Shown one piece after another: positions 1-8,213 of a stretch of 57,038 bases of DNA. Positions within the stretch are counted from its first letter, which is position 1; the number at the start of each line of letters is the position of its first letter. A model generated the notes under the pieces. It made no database searches. It saw nothing but the letters and a program-made list of their open reading frames with translations, and had not been told where the DNA came from. Source of the stretch: Pirellulales bacterium. GTDB taxonomy: Bacteria > Planctomycetota > Planctomycetia > Pirellulales > DATAWG01. Position numbers and translations under genes: made by a program. The stretch covers positions 1 to 57,038 of the forward strand of contig DASZFO010000192.1 in assembly GCA_035939775.1 (NCBI GenBank), in the 5' to 3' direction.

Positions 1-1
1 G

Positions 2-196
2 GCGGGCGGATTCGCCGGCGACTTCTACGACATCACCGCCGGTTTGAACTACCATCCGAACGCGAACGTCCAATTCCGTCCGGAAATCCGCTACGACTGG
101 TTCAGCGGCCAAGACCTCAACGGCGTCAAGCCGTACCACGACGGCACGGCCAACCACCAGTGGATTTACTCGACGGACATGATCGTGCAGTTCTAA
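2..196 (+). CDS. C-terminal end of an outer-membrane beta-barrel (porin-like) protein, partial
   Basis: Only the last 64 codons are in the window; the frame is open at the left edge and stops with TAA at 194-196. The peptide shows alternating polar and aromatic residues typical of barrel strands (for example the segment ITAGLNYHPNANVQFRPEIR) and ends in a strand with a terminal phenylalanine (STDMIVQF), the usual C-terminal signal of outer-membrane barrels. It looks like the OmpL-like BBP2 porin family that is common in planctomycetes. The family call is inferred from this tail alone; the substrate is unknown. A strong terminator follows directly. Confidence 0.6.
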   Translation, partial: AGGFAGDFYDITAGLNYHPNANVQFRPEIRYDWFSGQDLNGVKPYHDGTANHQWIYSTDMIVQF

Positions 197-238
197 CGGT
201 TGATCTCCGCCGCCAGGCGGACTGGCGAACGTCACTTG

Positions 239-276
239 AATCGCCGCGGCAGCCAAACTGCCGCGGCGATTTTTTT
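239..276 (+). terminator. Rho-independent terminator of the barrel gene
   Basis: A perfect 14-bp stem (239-252 with 258-271) closes a 5-nt loop (CCAAA) and runs into a T tract at 270-276. It lies 43 bp after the stop codon of the barrel gene. This is the clearest intrinsic terminator in the window. Confidence 0.9.
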
Positions 277-289
277 GCACTGGTGTAGA

Positions 290-315
290 GTGCGTCAAGC
301 GAAGCGCAGACGCAC
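290..315. repeat. Short palindromic repeat, GTGCGTC...GACGCAC family
   Basis: Inverted arms GTGCGTC (290-296) and GACGCAC (309-315) flank a loop containing AAGCGAAGCGC. Related copies sit at 9712-9738, 49325-49353 and 49409-49435. This one lies in the gap between convergent genes. Confidence 0.6.
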
Positions 316-386
316 CATGAAGCGCCAGGGTGCGTCGCAACGGATATTAAATCTGGTTCGCGTCGCTCTCTGGTCGGTGACTCTTC

Positions 387-1367
387 TTAAGCGGCCTTCG
401 TGAGCTGCTTCCGATGTGCGCGACGCTGCGCGAGGATTTGGTCGGCTAGCACGCCGACGAGAATGACGCCTCCCATCACGGCAAAGTTCAACGAACTTGG
501 GATGCCGAGAAGATTGACGGCATTCTGTAGTACCTGAAGGAGCGCGGTCCCGATGACCACTCCGAGGATCGATCCCTCTCCGCCGCGAAGGCTGCAGCCA
601 CCGAGCACCGCGGCCGCGATTCCATACATTTCGTAGCCGATACCGAAGTCGCTGGCCTGAATCGTGTTCGTATCGATCGCGAACAGGATGCCGGAAAATG
701 CCGCCAGCACCGTGCAAAGGACGTAGGCGCCGGCAACAACGAGCTTGCTATTAATTCCGGAGTAACGGGCCGCGTCTTCATTGCGGCCCACGGCGAACAA
801 GTATCGGCCGTACACCGAGCGGTGCAGCACGACCCACATGATCGCCGCCACGGCCACAAATGCAACGAACGGCGCTCCGATGACATACCTGGTGAACGGG
901 ATCCCAACTCTGCCCGATGCCAGCGCCCGGAAAACCCCGAAATTCTCGGCGCCGAAACCGGCGCTGGCATCGGAAATAATGTAGCGGGCCACGCTCCGAT
1001 AGATGAGCATGCCGCAGAGCGTGACAATGAACGACTGCAGCCGGACTTTTGTGATCAAGAAAGCATGGATCGCTCCCAGGCAAGCGGCCCCCGCAACGAT
1101 AACGGCGGTCGCGATTGGCCAGGGCCAATGCCACTCGCGCAGCATGATATAAAGTGTCACTCCCAGCAAGGCGAAGACGGATCCGACTGAAAGGTCAATG
1201 CCTCCTGAAATGATAACCAATGCCAACCCGACACCAAATATGCCGAACATTCCGATCAGTGTCGAAAGGTTCTTGACGTTGTAGGGGCTATAGAAATTGG
1301 GCGTAGACCACCCTACCGCCAGGCAGACCGCAGCCAGAATCAGGAAAATGCCAAGTTCCTTTTTCAC
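387..1367 (-). CDS. Ribose-type sugar ABC transporter permease (RbsC-like)
   Basis: 326-residue polytopic membrane protein of the BPD_transp_2 family, the permease of RbsC/XylH-type carbohydrate importers. Hydrophobic segments span nearly the whole chain, starting with an N-terminal membrane helix (LGIFLILAAVCLAVGW). The family signature ISGGIDLSVGSVFAL lies near residues 53-67. Its start codon overlaps the stop of the upstream ATPase gene by 4 nt (ATGA at 1364-1367), so the two are very probably translationally coupled. It is the last gene of the operon binding protein-ATPase-permease. The sugar is not evident from the sequence; ribose, xylose or inositol are all possible. Confidence 0.9.
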   Translation of the reverse strand: MKKELGIFLILAAVCLAVGWSTPNFYSPYNVKNLSTLIGMFGIFGVGLALVIISGGIDLSVGSVFALLGVTLYIMLREWHWPWPIATAVIVAGAACLGAIHAFLITKVRLQSFIVTLCGMLIYRSVARYIISDASAGFGAENFGVFRALASGRVGIPFTRYVIGAPFVAFVAVAAIMWVVLHRSVYGRYLFAVGRNEDAARYSGINSKLVVAGAYVLCTVLAAFSGILFAIDTNTIQASDFGIGYEMYGIAAAVLGGCSLRGGEGSILGVVIGTALLQVLQNAVNLLGIPSSLNFAVMGGVILVGVLADQILAQRRAHRKQLTKAA

Positions 1368-2881
1368 GCGATCGCCCTTCTTTCTGCCATCCCGACCGCC
1401 AAATTCATGATCCCTTCCTCAGTCGCCTCGTTCCGATTGACGATGCCGGTAATCGCGCCCTCGTGCATGACGGCGATGCGATCGGCCACGCCGAGCACTT
1501 CTTCCATGTCGGAACTGATCATGATGATCGCGACTCCGTTGGCCGCCAAGTCGCTCATCAGCTTGTAGATCTCGGCTTTGGCGCCGACGTCAATTCCGCG
1601 CGTAGGCTCGTCAAAGATCAACACCCGCGGTTTGAGCGCCAACCACTTTCCCAGCACGACTTTCTGCTGGTTCCCGCCCGAAAGATTGGCAACGCGCGTC
1701 TCGACAGTCGGCGCTTTGATCCGCAATCGCTTGATCTGTTCTGCGGCGGCGCGGGACTCTCGGTTTCGGCTAATCAAGGCGAGCTTGGTATAGTTCCAGA
1801 TGCCAGGCATCGAGACGTTCTCCCGGATCGACATATCCGTTACGAGGCCCATTTTTCGGCGATCTTCGGGAACCAGAAAGATTCCGGCGCTGATGGCATC
1901 GCGCGAAGAGTGGATCGCGACGGGCTTTCCGTCGATCGAGATGCTTCCTTCCAGCGGCGGATCGACTCCGAAAACCGCTTGAGCGACTTCGGAGCGACCG
2001 GCACCAACAAGACCGGCAATACCGAGGACCTCGCCGCGCTCGACGTCGAAGCTGACGGTGGCGTGCGGATTGGCGGCAGTGCGAAGCCCCCGGACCTGCA
2101 AGCAACGACCTTGCCGCTCGCCGGAAGTACGCACGAATAGATCCTTCAGGTCGCGGCCGACCATCAAGCGGACCATATTTTGATGATTGATCTGCTCGCG
2201 GTCCAGGAAACCGGCATTCTTACCGTCGCGCAGCGCCACCACGCGATCTGCGCATTGTTTCACTTCGTTGAGTCGGTGAGATATATAGATGATGCTGACG
2301 CCTTGATCACGCAGATCCTTAATCGTGGCCAGTAGCCGACCCGTCTCGGTGAGTGTTAAGCAACTGGTCGGTTCATCCATGATGATGATGCGGGCGTTCT
2401 GCGACAGCACCTTAGCGATCTCCACCATCTGCTGCTGGGCCAGAGATAGTTCGGAGAGCGGCGTCGCGGGATCGATATTCAGCCCCAGCCTCTTCAGATG
2501 AATCGCGGCCTGATTTCGCATCGTCGAGCGGTCCACCAGGCAAAGCGGCCCGCCCCACAGCCGCTCGCGGCCGAGAAAGACATTGGCCGCCACGTCGAGA
2601 TTATCGAGTACGTTCAGTTCCTGGTGGATGAATCCAATCCCAAACTCGATTGCCTGGTGCACGGAACGGATCGTAACCGGCTTTCCTTCCAAGCGGATCG
2701 TCCCGGCATCGGCCTGGTGGACGCCACCAAGGATCCTCATGAGGGTCGATTTGCCGGCGCCATTCTCGCCGATCAGGGCGACAACTTCTCGCGGAAAGAA
2801 CTCGAGCGAAACGGAATCGAGCGCGACCACGCCGGGAAACCGTTTGGAAATCGACGACAATTCAAGCAAGGGAATCGGCAT
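1364..2881 (-). CDS. Sugar ABC transporter ATP-binding protein (RbsA/MglA-like, two ATPase domains)
   Basis: A 505-residue duplicated ABC ATPase that energises uptake of a monosaccharide. The first domain has Walker A GENGAGKST and the helical QQQMVEIAK segment before MDEPTS; the second has a degenerate Walker A (GLVGAGRSEV), LSGGNQQK and FDEPTRGIDVG, the pattern normal for RbsA/MglA/XylG. I start it at the ATG at 2881 (MPIPLLELSSISKRF), because the 14 residues further upstream look non-conserved. It lies 139 bp after the binding-protein gene and overlaps the permease gene by 4 nt. Length fits the family (about 500). Confidence 0.9.
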   Translation of the reverse strand: MPIPLLELSSISKRFPGVVALDSVSLEFFPREVVALIGENGAGKSTLMRILGGVHQADAGTIRLEGKPVTIRSVHQAIEFGIGFIHQELNVLDNLDVAANVFLGRERLWGGPLCLVDRSTMRNQAAIHLKRLGLNIDPATPLSELSLAQQQMVEIAKVLSQNARIIIMDEPTSCLTLTETGRLLATIKDLRDQGVSIIYISHRLNEVKQCADRVVALRDGKNAGFLDREQINHQNMVRLMVGRDLKDLFVRTSGERQGRCLQVRGLRTAANPHATVSFDVERGEVLGIAGLVGAGRSEVAQAVFGVDPPLEGSISIDGKPVAIHSSRDAISAGIFLVPEDRRKMGLVTDMSIRENVSMPGIWNYTKLALISRNRESRAAAEQIKRLRIKAPTVETRVANLSGGNQQKVVLGKWLALKPRVLIFDEPTRGIDVGAKAEIYKLMSDLAANGVAIIMISSDMEEVLGVADRIAVMHEGAITGIVNRNEATEEGIMNLAVGMAERRAIA

Positions 2882-3020
2882 GCGTCGTCGGTCGTGGAAG
2901 CCGCGCCCGTCGCTTAAATTCACGCGGGTACGACACCCCCTCCACGTGTCATCTCAAGTACGTCGGAGTGCAAGGCAAGTTGCAGCGAAGGCGGTTCTGC
3001 CCGGCGCATCGTTGCAAAAC

Positions 3021-4019
3021 TCACTTGCCGCGAAGCTTCTTGAGGCGCGCGGAGAATTCGTCAACCGTGTCCTTATTGATCGCCAGCGTTGGCACAATGA
3101 TGACCTTGCTATCGGGGACGACACTCTTGTCTCCCCCAATCACTTTGGCCATCAGCGTGATTGCCTGGTAGCCGAATTCATAGGGCTGTTGCACGACGGT
3201 CGCGAAAATGGCCCCATCCTTCACTCCAGCCAGGGTCTCATCTTCCTCATCAAAAGTGACGATCTTGATTTTACCGACCTTGTCGGCATCTTTCACGGCA
3301 TTGTAGATGGCCGGTCCGTTATAGCTCCACAGGCCAACGAGACATGCCAGCTCAGGATATTTGAGGATCGCATCTTTGACGTTGGACTTCGCCCGGACAC
3401 GATCGGTCTCATCGGTGCGGACCTCGATGATTTCGACTTTGGAGCCTTTCAGCGCCTCTTGAATTCCGGTGTATCGGTCTTTGGCGTTCTGGGCGTCGAG
3501 CGTGCCGACAAAGATCATGATCTTTCCGCCGTTGGGTAGCGCCTCTTTGATCAATCCGCCCGCTTGGCGACCGGCGGCCGTATTGTCGGTTCCGATGTAG
3601 CAGGCCCGATCACTGGCCGGAGCGTCCGAGTCGTGGCAAATCAGCAGCGCCTGTTTGGCCGCTTCGTTGAGCAGTTCCGTTTGATTGGCAGGATCCTTGG
3701 GGCTGATCGCGATTCCGTTGACGCCTTTGGCGAGCAGGTCTTGGACGATCCGTTTCTGAGTGGCGGCGCTGCCGTCGGCGGGGACTTGAAAATCGAGCTC
3801 AACATTTCCCAGATCGGCAACGGCCTTATCGCAGCCGGCGTGAGCATACGTCCAGAAATCGGAAGCATTGTTGGTGACGAACGCCAATTTCACCGTCTTC
3901 GCTGCGGCAGCGGAAGGAGCAGCCGCGGAAGGACTGGGAGTCTTCGTGCAACCGACCAGCGCGGTCATGCTAAAAAGCGCTGCAGCAATTCCGCAAACTA
4001 CCGAACTTCGATGGAGCAT
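3021..4019 (-). CDS. Sugar ABC transporter substrate-binding lipoprotein (RbsB-like)
   Basis: 332 residues, Peripla_BP_4 fold. An N-terminal signal ends in a lipobox (ALVGC, lipid-modified Cys24), followed by a Ser/Ala/Pro-rich linker, so the protein is probably membrane-anchored in the periplasm. The body has family features: KLAFVTNNASDFW at the first strand, the NGIAISPKDPA segment, and GTDNTAAGRQAGGLI. It is the first gene of the operon and would bind the sugar and deliver it to the RbsA/RbsC-like pair. A ribosome-binding AAAGGA lies 8 nt before the ATG. Ligand identity cannot be read from the sequence. Confidence 0.9.
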   Translation of the reverse strand: MLHRSSVVCGIAAALFSMTALVGCTKTPSPSAAAPSAAAAKTVKLAFVTNNASDFWTYAHAGCDKAVADLGNVELDFQVPADGSAATQKRIVQDLLAKGVNGIAISPKDPANQTELLNEAAKQALLICHDSDAPASDRACYIGTDNTAAGRQAGGLIKEALPNGGKIMIFVGTLDAQNAKDRYTGIQEALKGSKVEIIEVRTDETDRVRAKSNVKDAILKYPELACLVGLWSYNGPAIYNAVKDADKVGKIKIVTFDEEDETLAGVKDGAIFATVVQQPYEFGYQAITLMAKVIGGDKSVVPDSKVIIVPTLAINKDTVDEFSARLKKLRGK

Positions 4020-4414
4020 TTGCCGAGTCCTTTGTTATTGACCAGCCATTGACTTGACGATTGCAATCCGTGCGAATAGATCGGGACCGAGCGAAAAAAC
4101 AGAAATGAGTCACGATCGCAAACGGATGTCCCGCGAACGAGCGATTCTAAAATGCCCGGCAGCGGATCGCAAGTAGGAGCGCTGTACAGAGTTTTCGATT
4201 GATAAGGATTGGCACAACTGACTACAGCCAGAATCGCGACGCGAACAGCGCAGTCAAAGCGGGCAAAACGGCGAGGATTTGCCGCAAATTCGGTGCAGGC
4301 GCAGCGTTTTCAATTGTCGCGGAAGAACGGCCGATTCAAACTGCACGACCCAACTTCCTTGACAAAGGCGAACTGCAATTCTGCTTCGCGGAATGGCAAC
4401 TCGCGCCTGCACGA
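4020..4414. other. Divergent intergenic region (395 bp)
   Basis: The gap between the divergently read sugar-transport operon and the kinase gene. It holds the candidate promoter at 4144-4172. An open frame runs into the kinase from a TTG at 4199, but its 72 residues show no kinase character. I see no hairpin or repeat here. Confidence 0.5.
4144..4172 (-). promoter_or_regulatory. Candidate sigma-70-type promoter for the sugar ABC operon
   Basis: Read on the minus strand, TTGCGA and TAGAAT are separated by exactly 17 nt, about 125 bp before the binding-protein ATG. The -10 matches the consensus in 5 of 6 positions, the -35 in 4 of 6. Planctomycete promoter rules are poorly known, so this is only a candidate. 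Confidence 0.4.
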
Positions 4415-5365
4415 ATGACCCAGACTACCGAGCCGAAATTGCTGCTCGCCTCGGACGGCCCCCGCCGGACTAGCGCATCGCACGAGACCGCCGAATATCC
4501 GCGAGCGGTTGCCGCGGCTCTGCCGACCGAGGCCGGCGACTGGCGATTGGAGGGACTGTTGGGGGAAGGGGCTTTAGCAAGAGTTTTCCGCGCTCGGCCC
4601 GCCGCTAGTCCAGCGGGCCACCGCGCCGCCTATGCCCTGAAAATGTTGCATCGTCGCTGGGAAGAGCAATCGGAAGCGGTGGCCCTGTTGCGCCGCGAGG
4701 CAAAGGTCGGCCGGACGGTGGTTCATCCGCACGTCATTCCCGTGCTGGCCGCGCATCTGCACGACGCGCCGTACTTTGTCGTGATGCCGCGGCTCGTTGG
4801 GCAAACGCTCGCCGCTCGGCTGCGCGGCGGCCCGCTTAATGCGTCAACGGCTCTGTGGATCGCCCGGCAAACCGCGGAGGGACTCTCTGCCATGCACCGC
4901 CACGGCTATCTGCATGGCGACGTCAAGCCGGCCAATATCTTTTTGGCCCGCAACGGGCATTTGACGCTGCTGGATTTGGGGTTCGCGCGGGCATTTGGCG
5001 AGACCGGCTCGGCCGCCAATCGGCTGGTGCTGGGCACGATTAACTATCTGGCCCCCGAGCTGCTCACTTCCGCGCTCGCGGCCGACGAGCGAACAGACAT
5101 CTTCAGCCTGGGGATCGTGCTATTCGAGATGCTCGCCGGCCGGCTGCCGCTGGCCGCCCGCGACCTGGCGGACCTGTTGCGGATGCACAACGAATACCGG
5201 CCGCCCAATCTTCGCGCTCTGCGGCCCGATCTCCCGCCCGAGTTGGCTCATCTCGTGCGGCGGATGCTTTTCAAGGAACCATTGCGTCGCCCGCAATCGA
5301 TGCAGGAAGTGATCCACCAACTCGTGCGGCTGGAGATTGACGCACTGGATGAGCGCGCAGCGTGA
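4415..5365 (+). CDS. Small Ser/Thr protein kinase (Hanks type), non-RD
   Basis: 316 residues, a soluble bacterial Hanks-type kinase without a membrane segment or sensor domain. Visible motifs: glycine loop GEGALARV (about 50-57), ALK with the ATP-binding Lys76, catalytic loop HGDVKPAN (Asp169, Lys171, Asn174), DLG in place of DFG (Asp187), APE (213-215) and DIFSLG. The catalytic loop has Gly instead of Arg before the Asp, so activation-loop control may differ from RD kinases. The ATG at 4415 is preferred over a TTG at 4199, as the extension carries no domain. Neighbours give no clue to the target. It is convergent with the glycolate oxidase operon. Confidence 0.85.
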   Translation: MTQTTEPKLLLASDGPRRTSASHETAEYPRAVAAALPTEAGDWRLEGLLGEGALARVFRARPAASPAGHRAAYALKMLHRRWEEQSEAVALLRREAKVGRTVVHPHVIPVLAAHLHDAPYFVVMPRLVGQTLAARLRGGPLNASTALWIARQTAEGLSAMHRHGYLHGDVKPANIFLARNGHLTLLDLGFARAFGETGSAANRLVLGTINYLAPELLTSALAADERTDIFSLGIVLFEMLAGRLPLAARDLADLLRMHNEYRPPNLRALRPDLPPELAHLVRRMLFKEPLRRPQSMQEVIHQLVRLEIDALDERAA

Positions 5366-5397
5366 CGGCGCAGACTGTTTCCGCGGCCCAGACGGAG

Positions 5398-5430
5398 GTG
5401 GCACTGGCCAGCGAAGTCGGCCAGTGCCGG
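5398..5430. repeat. Palindromic repeat GGCACTGGCC...GGCCAGTGCC, copy 1
   Basis: A 10-bp perfect stem (5400-5409 with 5419-5428) around a 9-nt loop, in the gap between convergent genes. Further copies are at 5509-5538 (inverted) and 27145-27175. It may serve as a bidirectional terminator or mRNA 3'-end protector (inference). Confidence 0.65.
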
Positions 5431-5508
5431 AACCTGCCGCCGCGGTGATTTGAAGGATTGCCGTGACTGAGAAGCCTAATGTGCGGGCCCATTTTGTCTG
5501 GCGATTCA

Positions 5509-5538
5509 GCACTGGCCGACGTTGCTGGCCAGTGGCAC
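5509..5538. repeat. Palindromic repeat GCACTGGCC family, copy 2 (inverted)
   Basis: The same repeat as at 5398-5430 but in the opposite orientation, with stem CACTGGCC/GGCCAGTG and loop GACGTTGCT. The two copies face each other between the kinase stop and the glcF stop. Confidence 0.6.
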
Positions 5539-5548
5539 GCGACGCGGA

Positions 5549-6952
5549 CTAACTCCGTGACGGCCGCCCATTGATCTCTGGCCTCCCTTCTCGATAACTT
5601 CTGTCGAGCAAATCCATCGGATGCACGATCTCCAGTCGCTCGCCTTGCTGGCGGGCTTCGCGGGCGATTTGGAGCAGGCAGCCGGCGTTGGCGGTGACGA
5701 CCACGCGGGCGCCAGTGCTGACGACGTTCGCCAGCTTCCGTTTGCTGAGCCGCTGGGCCATCTCGGGTTCGGTGAGATTGTAAGTCCCTGCCGCGCCGCA
5801 GCAGAGTTCGGATTCGGGAAGCTCCTTGAGCATGAGGCCGGGGATTTGGGCCAGCAGCCGCCGCGGGGCTTCGCGGATTCTTTGCGCATGAACCAGATGG
5901 CAGGCGTCGTGATAAGTTGCGGTCGTCTCGATTCGCCCTGGCGGAGGAACAATCCCCAGGCGATCGAGAAACTCATGGATGTCTTGCACCTTGGCGGCGA
6001 ATTGCTCGCGGTCGGGTTGGCGATCGTCGTGCCAGTGATGGCCGTAGTCTTTGAGCATCGCCCCGCAGCCGGCGACATTCACGATCACGGCATCCAAGTC
6101 GCGATAGTCGAAGGCCGCCAGATTGGCGTCCGCGAATTGGCGGGCCGGCTCGCTCGCGCCGGAGTGGAAATGGATCGCCCCGCAGCAGCCTTGTTGCTGG
6201 GGAACGAACACGTCGCAACCATTCTTTTGCAAGACGCGGGCGGTGGCCCAATTCGTGTGGCGAAACATCGCGTCCGATACGCAGCCGGTGAAGAGCGCGA
6301 CCCGCGCGCGGCGCTTTCCCTCGGCGGGCAGGAACTCCGGCAACCGGCGATCGTTGCGGCGCGGCGGCGGCAACATCGCGACCAATTGCCGCAGCCGCTG
6401 CGGCAACAGCCGCAGCAATCCGGTGACTTCGGCGAACCGGAGCAGGCCAAGCCGCTGGGCGATCCGCGCGGGAATCAACAGCTTACGCATCCGATTCGGA
6501 TAGGGAAACACACCGAACAGAATCCAGCGGTGAAACCAATCTTGGCTTTTTTTCGGCCCATCGCCCGTGTGTTCCATCGCCACGCGGAATGGTTCGATTA
6601 GCTTGCCGTATTGCACGCCCGACGGGCAGGCCGTTTCGCAGGCCCGGCAGTCGAGGCAGAGTTCCAGATGCCGGCGGACTTCGCTCGTTAGTTCGAGCCG
6701 GCCATCGGTCACCGCGCGCATCAAATAGATGCGGCCGCGCGGGCTATCGTTCTCATTTCCCAGTTCCGCGTAAGTCGGGCAAGCGGCCGTGCAAAGCCCA
6801 CAATGCACGCATTCGAGGAACCGCCGATAATCGATTCCCGCACCCGGATTCTGTGGCGCGTCCGGACTCGACGGCAGCGATACTTCGACCTTCGCCCCAT
6901 CCGCTCGCGGCGGGTCTTCTGTCTCCAGTGATGCTTCTGTAATCGTCGTCAT
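5549..6952 (-). CDS. glcF: Glycolate oxidase iron-sulfur subunit GlcF
   Basis: 467 residues. The GlcF subunit passes electrons from the flavin subunits GlcD/GlcE during oxidation of glycolate to glyoxylate, at the inner face of the membrane (family knowledge). Two 4Fe-4S ferredoxin motifs are visible: CVHCGLCTAACP (Cys48, 51, 54, 58) and CLDCRACETACP (Cys99, 102, 105, 109). Two CCG-type regions follow (QQQGCCGA and LCCGAAG). The ATG at 6952 is chosen because it gives a 4-nt ATGA overlap with glcE; a longer open frame upstream lies inside glcE. Last gene of glcD-glcE-glcF. Confidence 0.92.
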   Translation of the reverse strand: MTTITEASLETEDPPRADGAKVEVSLPSSPDAPQNPGAGIDYRRFLECVHCGLCTAACPTYAELGNENDSPRGRIYLMRAVTDGRLELTSEVRRHLELCLDCRACETACPSGVQYGKLIEPFRVAMEHTGDGPKKSQDWFHRWILFGVFPYPNRMRKLLIPARIAQRLGLLRFAEVTGLLRLLPQRLRQLVAMLPPPRRNDRRLPEFLPAEGKRRARVALFTGCVSDAMFRHTNWATARVLQKNGCDVFVPQQQGCCGAIHFHSGASEPARQFADANLAAFDYRDLDAVIVNVAGCGAMLKDYGHHWHDDRQPDREQFAAKVQDIHEFLDRLGIVPPPGRIETTATYHDACHLVHAQRIREAPRRLLAQIPGLMLKELPESELCCGAAGTYNLTEPEMAQRLSKRKLANVVSTGARVVVTANAGCLLQIAREARQQGERLEIVHPMDLLDRSYREGRPEINGRPSRS

Positions 6953-8169
6953 GCGTTGGAATAAACAAACCGGCCTGGATTGAGCAAGTTCTTCGGATCG
7001 AATTGGCGTTTCACCGCTTCCATCAGCATAGCAGCGCCGGCAGTTGTTCCCCAGACAGCCTGCCGCGTGAGTTCGCCGGATAGCGTTGATGAAAGTACGA
7101 TTAGATTGCCGGCCGCGTTCTGGGCCGCAGGCTGCAGGCGGCCGACGAGGATTCGTGACACGCCGCCTGCGGGAAACGTAGGATATCGGGCCAGTACGAT
7201 TCCGTTGCCGGCGTGGGCCTGGATCGAGCAATCCGCCACCGCATCCGTGAGCAACCGGACCATCTCGACCGCGCGGCTGGGCGGAACGTTGGCCTTGAGG
7301 ACGAGCGCCGATTCGGCTGCGGGAAACTCGCGGAGCCGGTGCCATAGCCCCACTGCGCGATCATCAGCAACAATATTTCCCGTCGCTCCTTGAGCCTTCA
7401 ATTCTTCGACGAGTGTGGTTTTCATCCATTCGACTTCGGAACCGGTTCCTTCGAGCGCTACGACGAGATGGCCGAATTCGCCGCTTGTCAATGGCTCGAG
7501 CGCCGGATCGTCGCGCCACGCCGGGCCGGCGACGAGTTCGATCGCCACCGGCGTAGTCGCTGATGCAACGAGCGCCGTCAGGAGCCGCTCCGCATGCGCC
7601 AGATCCTTGACCCGGCAGGCGAAAAGAGCCGTTTGCTCCGGGATCGGCTTTACCTTGAGCGTCACTTGCGTGATCACCCCCAGCGTTCCCAAAGAACCGG
7701 TGAGCAGCTTGCAGAAATCGTAGCCGGCGACGTTTTTCACGACGCGGCCGCCCCCTTTGAACGGCTTGCCGCGGCCATCGACGGCGTTGATGCCGATCAC
7801 GTAGTCGCGAATCGTCCGATGCCCATAACGGAGCGGGCCGCTGAAGTTCGTCGCGATTACGCCGCCGAGCGTCGCCCGATCCGCCTGCGGCACGTCGATC
7901 GGCAGCCGCTGGCGTTCGGCCGCCAACGTTGCGGCCAGTGCTGACATCGTGATCCCCGCCTCGACCGTGATCGTCATATCGCGGGCCGGGTAATCGATCA
8001 ACCGGTTCAGTTTGGCAAGCGACAATTCGACTCCCGGCCGCGCGGCCGGCAAGCCAAATCCCAAGCTCGTCCCGCCACCGACCGGATAAACCGGCGTGCC
8101 GCCGGCAAATGCGTCAGCAATAGCGGCTACGACGGCCGGCTGCGCGGCGGGAGTGATCCTGTCTGGCAT
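6949..8169 (-). CDS. glcE: Glycolate oxidase FAD-binding subunit GlcE
   Basis: 406 residues with an FAD_binding_4 (PCMH-type) domain: the pyrophosphate loop PVGGGTSLGFG lies at about residues 31-41, and the motif DVPQADRATLGGVIATNFSG typical of GlcE near 94-113. It ends with the VKRQFDPKNLLNPGRF signature of the family. It works with GlcD and GlcF as the three-subunit glycolate oxidase. It starts 43 bp after the glcD stop, with a small tandem repeat in that gap, and overlaps glcF by 4 nt. At 406 residues it is somewhat longer than the E. coli protein. Confidence 0.92.
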   Translation of the reverse strand: MPDRITPAAQPAVVAAIADAFAGGTPVYPVGGGTSLGFGLPAARPGVELSLAKLNRLIDYPARDMTITVEAGITMSALAATLAAERQRLPIDVPQADRATLGGVIATNFSGPLRYGHRTIRDYVIGINAVDGRGKPFKGGGRVVKNVAGYDFCKLLTGSLGTLGVITQVTLKVKPIPEQTALFACRVKDLAHAERLLTALVASATTPVAIELVAGPAWRDDPALEPLTSGEFGHLVVALEGTGSEVEWMKTTLVEELKAQGATGNIVADDRAVGLWHRLREFPAAESALVLKANVPPSRAVEMVRLLTDAVADCSIQAHAGNGIVLARYPTFPAGGVSRILVGRLQPAAQNAAGNLIVLSSTLSGELTRQAVWGTTAGAAMLMEAVKRQFDPKNLLNPGRFVYSNA

Positions 8170-8185
8170 TTCTCAACCGTCGTTT

Positions 8186-8213
8186 CGTACTTCGTACTTT
8201 ATACTTTGTACTT
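8186..8213. repeat. Tandem short repeat (CGTACTT units) between glcD and glcE
   Basis: Four adjoining 7-8 bp units (CGTACTT, CGTACTTT, ATACTTT, GTACTT) fill most of the 43-bp gap and touch the glcD stop codon. This kind of TTCGTACTT array looks like a dispersed planctomycete repeat. No function is apparent. Confidence 0.55.
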
